Of a stretch of DNA of 64,000 nt, positions 55,530-64,000 are shown piece after piece; within the stretch, counting starts at the first letter, position 1, and the number at the start of each line of letters is the position of its first letter. The position numbers and the translations under genes were made by a program. Source of the DNA: Deroplatys truncata (lineage: Eukaryota; Arthropoda; Insecta; Mantodea; Mantidae); the NCBI GenBank assembly GCA_030765065.1, contig CM060979.1, positions 16,025,001 to 16,089,000 on the forward strand. The letters run 5' to 3'. Below the pieces are notes generated by a model, which ran no database searches, was not told the DNA's origin, and was given only the letters and a program-made list of their open reading frames with translations.

Positions 55530-56655
55530 GTTTTTCTTGTTATTGGTTTGAATTTTCAAATACTTCTACTTTTCTTAAATGGGAAGTCTTTCGCTTTTGG
55601 GGGGGTTATCCAAAGAGCATGCAATTTCAAAGCCATCACATAGCGACAAAGTCGTTAAAAATCTGACTATCGCTTTACCTTACTGTAACCTACAACGAAA
55701 TTTGCAAATTTGTAAGCTTATCTAGATTAAAAAGAAGTAGCTATAATAATCATAATAATAAAAATCTGATGTGCTACACTCACATGACTTTCTCTACTCT
55801 TGTACAAACTATTTTTACAAACGTTTATTCTCCATATGCTTCATGTTAATCGAGATATGGAGATGTCAATCTTATTGCTAACTTTGTTGTAGATGCAAGG
55901 GGAATATGGTAGGTTATAAGCGAGAGTCAAATCTTTTAAGCGCTGGTTGCTACGTGGCGCATTCCAATCTCTTTGCATGTCCAGGACATAAAAAAATGAA
56001 TAACGAATTTGAGAAAAACTATAAGTAATGGAACTTTTAAGGGAATAACAAGCGATATTCGAAAATGGTTCACTCTACAAAAAAACATGTATACGACATA
56101 AATTGTGTATTTTAACGCGATCTACATTTTTGGTGCAGTAAAATTTTGTCTATCTGTTATGGTTTACCAGTTATGCAAAAGTCGTTCACAATGAAGAACA
56201 CTTTTGGAGATATTCCCAGAAAATTCAAGATATACATTTTATTTGTCATGAAAATATCTTAAACATATGATATTTTAATCAAAATCGTTAGAGCAATTTT
56301 TGAAAAAATTAAAATTTTCGAAAAATGTTCCATGTAAAGGGTACTCTGGGGTGGGGGATATTCTTGAAAACCTTGGTGTCGCATCTCTGGAAGATACTGA
56401 ACCTAAATACCAAGTTTGGTGTTTATCCGACTGTTCGTTTCTGAGTTATGCTGTTCACAGACAGACACACACACGGACATGTTTCTAAAAATGCTTTTTT
56501 TGGATTCAGGGGGTCTCAAAACATATATTTCCGGTGAAATCTCGGTATCGAATTTTTGGGTGGAATACAATACTTCCCCTACTTACTAAACGTAGTAGAG
56601 AAAGTAAAAGGTTTGTAAGAGTTATAAGAGAAAGACATGCGAATGGAACACTTCA
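55530..56655 (-). mobile_element. Family C copy split by family A
   Basis: Left part 55530-55762 (TTCTTGTTATTGGTTTGAAT, AAGAGCATGCAATTTCAAAG) and right part 56608-56655 (GGTTTGTAAGAG, GACATGCGAATGGAACACTT) are adjacent in the family C copy at 49.0-49.3 kb. The A copy between them sits in an A run. Confidence 0.72.
55765..56607 (+). mobile_element. Repeat family A copy inside family C
   Basis: Starts TCTGATGTGCTACACTCACA, ends CGTAGTAGAGAAAGTAA, 843 bases, flanked by AAAA on the left and AA on the right. Confidence 0.92.
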
Positions 56656-56662
56656 GATATCT

Positions 56663-57461
56663 TTACTTTCTCTACCACGTGCCTAGTTGGTAGAGATGGT
56701 ATTGCAATTCCACCTAAAAATTCGATACCGAGATTTCACCGGTAATACATGCTCTGAATCCCCTAGAATCCAAAAAAAAAGTATTTTTGTAAAAAGGTCC
56801 GTGTGTATGGGTGTGTGAACTGCATTAACTCAAAAAAGAAATGACGGATAAATACCAAATTTCGTATTTAAGTTTAGTAGCTTCCAAAGATGCGACACGA
56901 AGGTTTTCAAAAAATCCCCTCCACCCCAAATTACCCTTTACATGTAACATTTTTAGAAATTTTTCATTTTCGCAAAAATGGCTTTTAACGATTTTGATTA
57001 AAATATCATACGTTTAAGATATTCTCATGGTGGCAAATGAAATGTACATCTTGAACGTTTCGGGAATGTCCCCAAAAAGCCTCTTCATTCTGAATGACCG
57101 CATAACTGGTAAACCGTAAGAGATAGACAAAAAAATGTAGATCTCATTAAAACGCACAATTTTTGTTACATAAAATTTATATATATATATATACTTTTTT
57201 TCTCAAATGCGAATTCTTTATTCGTTTTTTATGTCCTGGACATTCAAAGAGAATGCAATACTCCACATAGCAACCAGCTCTTAAAAGATTTTGACCGTCA
57301 CATAAAGTCTATCATATTTCCCTTGCACCTACAAGAAAATTAACAATACGATAGCTTCTGCTAATATTTATCTCGATTAACATGAAGTAGATGGAGCATA
57401 AGCGTTTGTAAAAATAGTTTGTACATGAGCAGAGAAAGTCATGTGAGTGTAGCACATCAGA
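56663..57461 (-). mobile_element. Family B copy, near full length
   Basis: Opens TTACTTTCTCTACCACGTGC and closes GTGTAGCACATCAGA. Its 3' end can fold as CTCTACCA...TGGTAGAG, an 8-bp stem, longer than that of family A. A short (TA)n tract is at 57179-57192. Confidence 0.87.
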
Positions 57462-58189
57462 TCCTTTATTACTTCGGTCTGCTGGTGTAGTTTACTGACG
57501 ATTTGAAAGGCTAAAGGTAGCAGAACGTTTAATCTAAGAAAGCAGGCGAAAGCAAAATGAGGTATTTTATTATCTTCCTATACAGCATCCTCGCACTTAC
57601 CGTTAATCTCTCAGCATTACCAAAGTTTGGGACTGAAACCCAAAGGAAATCCCAGCAATATTTTCAAACAGGATGAAACATAGGTTACTACCGTTACTAT
57701 GCTTTTTTATTTTACCTGTAGTGCAACTGACATTAAATATTCAAGGTCTGCCTAAGGTCGCCATAATCTGACAGCAATATACAATCGCTTGCGGGCACAT
57801 GAAACATTCAACCTGCCAACTCTATCGTCACACATTTCGAACCTAATATCCTAATTTTTATGAATGGGTACCATACTGGTACAGGCTGATATCAGCTGAT
57901 CGGCCATGATATATAAGGCGTTACAAGATTAATGGGCAGGTAAGTAGTGCGGGCCCTTTAATATTCTCAAGGGCAAATTAAAAGCTCCTGCTTGCATATT
58001 TAACCGCCGATAGCGTTTGCCGACAAATTATGTTCAATTTTAGATTGTGAAACCGCCGTTTCCATCGAGATTCGGGGTTACCAGTGGCGAGAAACAGAAA
58101 GTAAAGGAAGAAATTAGGATAAAATTGGTACGGAAAATAATCTAGTGTGCTTCTAGTTCGAGATAAACTTTCATTACGCATTTTGTTGT
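57462..58189. other. Unassigned stretch containing a small open frame
   Basis: No repeat recognised. It contains the small frame listed separately at 57557. Possible TATA-like text (TATATAAGG) at 57911 has no obvious target. Confidence 0.4.
57557..57676 (+). CDS. Small frame with signal-peptide-like start (uncertain)
   Basis: ATG in a fair context (A at -3) opens a 39-codon frame: MRYFIIFLYSILALTVNLSA, then LPKFGTETQRKSQQYFQTG and a stop. A basic residue, a hydrophobic stretch of about 13 and a small-residue cleavage-like site (NLSA) resemble a secreted peptide or the first exon of one. There is no clear splice donor before the stop, no homologue I recognise and no second copy. Chance cannot be excluded; this is the only coding candidate that is not part of a repeat. 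Confidence 0.2.
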   Translation: MRYFIIFLYSILALTVNLSALPKFGTETQRKSQQYFQTG

Positions 58190-59408
58190 ACGTAAAGTGC
58201 TTTATTGTTTTTCAAAATATTCTCCTTTATGATTAATACACTTTTGCATCTGTTTGAACCATTCGTCAAAGCATTTATTCCAGTCTTCTTGAGACACCTC
58301 CAAAATATGGTTTTTGAAGGCATCAACGGCTTCTTCTGCCAAAGAAAATCGTTGTCCACGCAATTTATTCTTTATGTTCGGGAACAAAAAGAAGTGATTG
58401 GGTGCCAAATCAGGACTGTATGGCGGATGACCCATCAATTCGATTTTTGAGCCGTCAAATACACTGTTGTTAAACGAGATGTGTGTGGGCTCGCATTGTC
58501 TTGATGAAGAACGATCCTACGGTTCTTGTTGGTTTTCCTTACTTCACCGACGACTTCCGGCAAACAAATGGTTATGTACCATTCGGCATTGACCGTTTTA
58601 CGTTCCTCTAAAGGCACTTTTGCCACATGACCAGTTTTGCTGTAAAAGCAGGCGAACATTTGCTTCGAAGTGGTTCGAGTGCGAACAACTTTTGTTGGAT
58701 TTGCTTCAGCTTGAAACACCCATACAGTCGACTGCTGTTTACGTTCCGGCTCATACGCATAGATCCATGATTCGTCACCTGTTACAATCTTATATACGTC
58801 CTTTGAAGAACCGCCGTTGTACACCAATCGACACGAGCATCTTTTTGTGATTGCGTCAAATTATGTGGGATCCAACGAGAGCAAACCTTTTTCACGGCTA
58901 AATAATCATGCAATATTTTATATATGCTGGTGGAACTAATGCCTAGGGTTGCCTCAATCTCACAATATGTCGCATGACGATCTTTCATTATTAGTTTTTG
59001 CACAGCATCAATGTTTTCTGGCACAACAACTGATTTTGGACAACCTTCACGAACTTCATTATTGAGCGAACGGCGCCAGGATTAAATCCATTATACCAGC
59101 ATTTCACAGTGGCAAAGGATGAAGCTTCGTCGCCAAATGTGGAAGTTAGTTGATCGATGCACTCTTGTCTTGATAATCCACATCGAAATTCCTAATAAAC
59201 CATTGCACGAACATTTTCACGAGTTAATTCCATGTTTTTGTTGATACACAATTTTAAAGTTAGTGTAAACAAAACAAATGACGCTCTATTGACAAAATGT
59301 TTGAATTAGATTATGGTCAAAAATGTCCAACATTCCATTGGAAACGTCAGATGGCATCTACAACATTCAGGGTTGCCAAGGCTAAAAATATAAATAGTGG
59401 CCCTCGTA
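58190..59408 (-). pseudogene. Dead mariner transposon, one end lost
   Basis: The remnant runs from 59233 (MELTRENVRAMVY) to 58202 (KGEYFEKQ). Readable parts: MPENIDAVQKLIMKDRHATY, KVCSRWIPHNLTQSQKDARV, IVTGDESWIYAYEPE (first catalytic Asp kept), IVLHQDNASPHTS (second kept), and HPPYSPDLAPNHFFLFP where the third catalytic Asp is His (CAC for GAC). Several shifts separate these parts. The right inverted end is present (TAGTGGCCCTCGTA); the left end could not be found. It is the same mariner type as 22.1-23.3 kb. Confidence 0.92.
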
Positions 59409-59473
59409 TAACCACGAAAAAAAATGGTTAACGCTACTGGATGTTTTAATGATGTACACGCTTTTTGGTAATA

Positions 59474-59832
59474 AGATATTTTGCGCCGCTTTAATTCTTG
59501 GTCATATCGCGATGGATCTGTTAGGAGATAACTTGTAGCTCGGTGTGTGACTGACAAACTTCTAGGTCTCAGTCCTGTACCATACCAATAATTCGTCACA
59601 TGTCTACAGATTCATGTGTACAGCACGGTTCTACACGTGCCGGACAGATCATTTGCTATTACCAACTATCTTCCATTTGTTTTACTATTGTTTTAGACTT
59701 AATGTGCAACTTTGGAACGTGTTATTAAATATCCACTCCAGCATTTACCTTGCCTACTGAGGGAAACAAGAAAAAGGCAGTCAGATTGGTCGGCATCCTT
59801 AGCATCTGGACCATCCCGCTCACTAATAAGGT
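59474..59832 (-). mobile_element. SINE-6 copy without expanded array
   Basis: Matches the head-side and tail-side parts of 7006-8250 reversed: GGTCATATCGCGATGGATCT, GTCTCAGTCCTGTACC, TTTTACTATTGTTTTAGACT, CAGATTGGTCGGC. Only one partial minisatellite unit is present and the middle of the tRNA-like head is deleted. Confidence 0.8.
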
Positions 59833-59942
59833 TTTGTCTACATCTTAAGGTTTACGAATTAAACTAAAGTCATTCAGGATGAAGAGAACTCACACGCTAT
59901 TATCAGAAAATTCAAGTCATACATTTTATTTTTATGTAAGCA
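59833..59942 (+). mobile_element. Family B scrap
   Basis: TTAAGGTTTACGAATTAAAC, then CATTCAGGATGAAGAGAACT and AGAAAATTCAAGTCATACAT: an internal B segment cut by SINE-5. Confidence 0.65.
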
Positions 59943-61500
59943 TCCTAGTGGCTTTCCTTGGTCGCTAGGCGAATGCTGGGTTAAATAATTTGATCCGCTA
60001 ATGTTCGTATCATCCCTTTCATCACTACATTTCATTTCCTTCTTCTTCACCGCCATACCAGGCTTTGGACTGATCACCCATCCTGGATATGCAATGATCC
60101 AGGGTTTGCTTGCTCCTCGACAGACTACTGACACAAGGCATTGGCTTGTCATTGGGCTGATCACCATCCTGGATATGCTATGTTCCAGAGTTTGCTTGCT
60201 CCTCGACAGACTACTGACACAAGGCATTGGCTTGTCATTGGGCTGATCACTCATCCTAGATATGCTATGTTCCAAAGTTTGCTTGCTCCTCGGCAGACTA
60301 CTGGCACAAGGCATTGGCTTGTCATTGGTCTGATCACCCATCCTGAATATGCTATGATCCAGAGTTTGCTTGCTCCTGGACAGACTACTGACGCAAGGTA
60401 TTGGCTTGTCATTGGTCTGATCACTCATCCTGGATATGCTATGATCCAGAGTTTGTTTGCTCCTCGACATACTATTGACACAAGACATTGGCTAGTCATT
60501 GGTCTGATCACTCATCCTGGATATGCTATGATCCAGAGTTTGTTTGCTCCTCGACAGACTATTGCCACAAGACATTGGCTAGTCATTGGTCTGATCACTC
60601 ATCCTGGATATGCTATGATCCAGAGTTTGTTTGCTCCTCGACATACTATTGACACAAGACATTGGCTAGTCATTGGTCTGATCACTCATCCTGGATATGC
60701 TATGATCCAGAGTTTGTTTGCTCCTCGACAGACTATTGACACAAGACATTGGCTAGTCATTGGTCTGATCACTCATCCTGGATATGCTATGATCCAGAGC
60801 TTGCTTGCTCCTCGACAGTCTACTGACCCAGAGCAATTGTCTTGTCACTGGACTGATCGTCCATCCTGGATATGCTATGATCCAGAGTTTGTTTGCTCCT
60901 CGACAGACTATTGACACAAGACATTGGCTAGTCATTGGTCTGATCACTCATCCTGGATATGCTATGATCCAGAGTTTGTTTGCTCCTCGACAGTCTACTG
61001 GCCAGAGCAATTGTCTTGTGATTGAGCTGATCACTCATCCTGGATATGCTATGATCCAGAGTTTGTTTGCTCCTCGACAGACTATTGACCCAGAGCAATT
61101 GTCTTGTCATTGGACTGATCGTCCATCCTGGATATGCTATGATCCAGAGCTTGCTTGCTCCTCGACAGGCTACTGACCCTGAGCAATTGGCTTGTCATTG
61201 GGCAATCGCCCATCCTGGATATGCTATGATCCAGAGTTTGTTTGCTCCTCGACAGACTATTGACCCAGAGCAATTGTCTTGTCATTGGACTGATCGTCCA
61301 TCCTGGATATGCTATGATCCAGAGCTTGCTTGCTCCTCGACAGGCTACTGACCCTGAGCAATTGGCTTGTCATTGGGCGATCGCCCATCCTGGATATGCT
61401 ATGATCCAGAGTTTGCTTGCTCTTCAATAGGCTGTGATACAAGGTATTGGGTTGCAAGTCCTTGGGGTGTAAGTGCTACAGAGAGGAGGGTTATCAGTTA
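59943..61500 (+). mobile_element. SINE-5 copy 3 with 16 tandem units
   Basis: Head-side remnant with the core TCGCTAGGCGAATGCTGGG, then TTGATCCGCTAATGTTCG and a TTCCTTCTTCTTCACC tract as in copies 1 and 2, then a long array, then the tail CTTGGGGTGTAAGTGC...GAGAGGAGGG. The tRNA-like head proper is missing. Confidence 0.85.
60062..61430 (+). repeat. 87-bp tandem array in SINE-5, 16 units
   Basis: The anchor CTGGATATGC (or a one-base variant) recurs 16 times between 60083 and 61391, a mean step of 87 bases. Units fall into types by their distal text: ACACAAGACATTGGCTAGTC, CCAGAGCAATTGTCTTGTC and CCTGAGCAATTGGCTTGTC. Types alternate in pairs in two parts of the array. Since 87 is a multiple of three, frames stay open on both strands (for example 60141-60914 plus and 59874-60488 minus); these are artefacts of the repeat. 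Confidence 0.95.
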
Positions 61501-61800
61501 AAGAAGATTCTGTATATCTCTTACGGGCTACCAATTATAGAAAAGTCATCCAGAATGGAGAGGATTAAAAGGCTATTCGCAGAAAATTCAAGACAATTTT
61601 TTTTCCTTATGAAAATATCATTACACCTATTAAAAAAACGCAATTTTTCCATTTAAGGTGAAGTTTACGTTGGAAAGACGTTGAATTGGTACTTAACCGG
61701 CTTTTCATTTTTAAACCGTGTATTTTCAAAAATCTCGGATGAAGTTTTTGGGTGGAATGAATTATTTCATTTATTTATTATAAGTAATAGAAAATGAAAG
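61501..61800 (+). mobile_element. Family B fragment, diverged
   Basis: TATCTCTTACGGGCTACCAA, AAAAGTCATCCAGAATGGAG, AGAAAATTCAAGAC and a weak 3' end (TTTTTGGGTGGAATG, AAGTAATAGAAAATG). Confidence 0.65.
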
Positions 61801-62177
61801 CTTCTGATAGAAAAGTGAAAAAGGCATTAAAATGATGACGAAAGTAATCTACAAAGGCACAGTCAGTGATAAACAATAAGGTATAGGTTATGTCATAAAC
61901 ATAATGGTGTTTGTTTAATGTATTTTTGTCCAGAGGTACGTCAAGTTAGGTCATCACTGAGTGCAGTATTTATTGCCAACTATTCCCCGTGTAATTGCGA
62001 TGTGAATTCAAGTGCACGCTCGGCATAGACAGTCCTTTATGCTTGTTACGTCAGATACTTTACGTCACACCTGCCCGCCCTTTGATCTCAAGGCGTACTG
62101 CAAACTGAGAGTCATGCGTTCGATATCTCCTTAATGCTTCAAGGATTTTACTTGCCTTGCGAAGACATTTATAAAAA
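61801..62177. other. Unassigned stretch
   Basis: No feature recognised. Confidence 0.4.
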
Positions 62178-62557
62178 TCTGAAGTGTTAGATCCACACGA
62201 CTTTCTCTACCCTGTAGCGCTTATTAGTGAGTACACCTATAAATGATTCTTACGAAAATTTATTTTTCTACTTCACTATAACCGAGAGTAACCTTTCCAG
62301 AAATAACTACATTATACATTTCGTTATAGATACAAAGAGAACAGCGATAGTCAAATGTTTAACAACTGGACGCTATATGCTGGCCTTAAAATTCCATACT
62401 GTTTCCATGACATCGCGAGAAACAACTGAAAATCGATGGGACTTTAAAAGAATTAGTACTGAACAATTCGAACCTTTATTAACGGATATTTTGGATGTCG
62501 CTGATGACACAAATAAAAATGTTATTTAAAATAAATTATGTGTTTTAAAAAGTCTAC
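62178..62557 (+). mobile_element. Family B copy, 5' half
   Basis: Starts TCTGAAGTGTTAGATCCACA and runs through TTTCGTTATAGATACAAAGA, CATGACATCGCGAGAAACAA and AACGGATATTTTGG to GTCTACATTTTT, where family A is inserted. Confidence 0.85.
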
Positions 62558-62561
62558 ATTT

Positions 62562-63098
62562 TTACTTTCTCTACTACGTATAGTAAGTAGGGGAAGTATT
62601 GTATTTCACCCAAATTTCGATACGGAGATTTCACCGGAAATATATGTTTTGAGACAACCTGAATCCAAAAAAAGCATTTTTGGAAATATGTCCGTGTGTG
62701 TGTGTGTGTTTCTGTGTGTGTGACTGTGAACAGCATAACTCACAAACGAACAGTCGGATAAACACCAAACTTGGTATTTAGGTTCAGTATCTTCCAGAGA
62801 TGCGACACCAAGGTTTTCAAGAAAATCCCCCCACCCCAGACTACCCTTTACATGGAACATTTTTCGAAAATTTTAATTTTCTCAAAAATGGCTCTAACGA
62901 TTTTGATTAAAATATCATATGTTTAAGATATTTTCATAACAAATGAAATGTATATCTCGAATTTTCTGGGAATGTCTCCAAAAGTATTCTCCATTGTGAA
63001 CGACTTTTGCATAACTTGCAAACCATAAGAGATAGACAAATTTTACTATACAAAAAATGTAGGTCGCGTTAAAATACACAATTTATGTCATATACAAC
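62562..63098 (-). mobile_element. Family A copy, 3' half
   Basis: Opens TTACTTTCTCTACTACGTAT and continues to ATTTATGTCATATACA, where it is cut. The host family B copy is not clearly resumed. Confidence 0.88.
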
Positions 63099-63220
63099 AC
63101 ACAAACCCTTTCCTATTTTTGTTCAGGAGGTCTGAAGACATGCATGTGTTTCTGGTAAAATCTAGGTTGTGACACAAAATGTTTCCTACTTACTAGGTAC
63201 CTATTCCATTTTTGAGAAAA
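63099..63220 (+). mobile_element. Family B 3'-end scrap
   Basis: TTTTGTTCAGGAGGTCTGAA, GGTAAAATCTAGG and CTACTTACTAGGTACCT resemble a diverged 3' end. It may be the remainder of the copy starting at 62178. Confidence 0.5.
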
Positions 63221-63243
63221 CTAAACATCTTTAAATAAAAAAA

Positions 63244-64000
63244 TCTGATGTGTTGCACTCACATGACGTTCTCTGTTCTTGTACAATCTTATTGCTGTTT
63301 ATACCCCGCCTTTAACTGCATTGGTCCTATCGGCGGCCTTTCCTTTGGGACTTATTGTCTACTGGCAACGGTGTTAACTCGTGTAACTCTTGTCGTTGCT
63401 TTCCTTGTACTTTGGTTTTTAATCATTAGATCATACACACTTTCATTCATACTTCCAGACTCTAGGGAGCATAGGGATTAATCTCGGCTAGTGAAAAAGT
63501 GCCGGGAATCGAACCCGGGACACACTAGCACAACAGGCAGGTTTTCTACCGACTGAGCTACGGGACCACCCTTAATTTTCTTGTAGATGCAAGGGGAATT
63601 GGTAGGCTTTAAGCGATAGTCAAATATTTTAAGAGCTGGTTGCTATGTGGAGTATTCCATTCTCTTTGCATGTCCAGGACATAAAAAAAGAAACAAGTAT
63701 TAGTATTGGAAAATTCAAACAAATAACAAGGAATGTGTAGCATATGATTCGCTCAACAACAAAAAATTATATGACATAAATTGTGTGTTTTAACGAGATC
63801 TACATTTTTTGTGCAGAAAAATTTGTCTTATTTCTTACGATTTACGAGTTATGCAAAAGCCATTCATAAAGAAGACTTTTGGGGACATTCCCAGAAAATT
63901 CAAGATATACATTTTGTTTGTCATGACAATATCTTAAACATATGATATTTTAATCAAAATTCTTAAGATTCATTTTTGAGAAAATCAAAATTTTCGAAAA
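63244..64000 (+). mobile_element. Family A copy, split by SINE-2, runs off the window
   Basis: Starts TCTGATGTGTTGCACTCACA. The segment CTTATTGCT|AATTTTCTTG is split by the SINE-2 copy; the rest continues in order to AAAATTTTCGAAAA at the window's end. Confidence 0.88.
63298..63571 (-). mobile_element. SINE-2 copy with intact B box
   Basis: Minus-strand head: GGTGGTCCCGTAGCTCAGTC (A box) and CCGGGTTCGATTCCCGG (B box). Body and end match 26953-27240. It interrupts a family A copy; a target duplication is not clear. Confidence 0.85.

Noticed and set aside
60141..60914. 257-codon frame of 29-residue repeats (LITHPGYAMIQSL...), and minus-strand counterpart
   Set aside because: It is the translation of the 87-bp minisatellite; 87 is divisible by three, so frames stay open on both strands. 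No start context, no conservation evidence.
60062..61430. CRISPR-like array (regular repeats of similar spacing)
   Set aside because: Units are contiguous and similar over their full length with no unique spacers; the genome is eukaryotic.

Overview
ORGANISM AND CHARACTER. This is eukaryotic, almost certainly insect, intergenic or heterochromatin-like DNA. It is AT-rich, has no operon-like gene packing and contains no host gene I can support. It carries insect-type mariner (DD34D), DUF4817/Tc-type and LINE remnants, tRNA-headed SINEs, two families of solo LTRs and many microsatellites. The dominant repeat reminds me of large cockroach-type genomes (for example Periplaneta), but that is a low-confidence guess. 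LAYOUT. The backbone is one dispersed non-autonomous repeat superfamily, here called A (young), B (older, diverged) and C (a third relative). About 40 copies or fragments lie on both strands. A full copy is about 0.9-1.3 kb, begins TCTGATGTG, ends AGTAGAGAAAGTAA, sits in A/T runs, carries ACTTTCTCTAC near both ends in inverted orientation, has an internal CA microsatellite and a small 3' hairpin. This plan resembles Helentron-associated (HINE/DINE-1-like) elements. Everything else is inserted among or inside these copies. From left to right: 0-6.6 kb, A/B copies and SINEs; 7.0-8.25 kb, a SINE with an internal 105-bp minisatellite; 8.96-10.43 kb, a dead transposon split by a solo LTR; 11-19 kb, A/B copies and an inverted second copy of that LTR; 19.2-22.0 kb, a four-level nest; 22.1-23.3 kb, a dead mariner; 25.9-26.9 kb, a LINE 3' end; 29.0-30.0 kb, a dead Tc-type transposase; 30.3-33.0 kb, a B copy holding a SINE, an A copy and a solo LTR2; 34.5-35.1 kb, a mariner fragment; 37.2-38.7 kb, rearranged and foldback transposase fragments plus an 84-bp palindrome; 39.2-41.7 kb, B split by mariner split by A; 42.2-45.4 kb, LINE, SINE and B; 45.7-48.35 kb, B split by LTR2 split by A; 48.4-57.5 kb, A/B/C copies including A inserted in A; 58.2-59.4 kb, a second dead mariner; 59.5-61.5 kb, SINEs including one with a 16-unit 87-bp array; 62-64 kb, more A/B copies. 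HOW THE PARTS RELATE. No pathway is encoded. The information is stratigraphic: nests, target-site duplications (TSDs) and paralogous empty sites give a relative order (B and C oldest; then mariners, LTR2 and SINEs; A youngest). The most notable pattern is that unrelated element families each contain an internal unit whose copy number varies between copies: SINE-5, 87 bp, 1/6/16 units; SINE-6, 105 bp, 1/about 8 units; LTR1, 36 bp, 2/7 units; family A, the CA tract. Most apparent reading frames are translations of repeats. One 39-codon frame with a signal-peptide-like start (57557-57676) is the only non-transposon coding candidate and it is weak.
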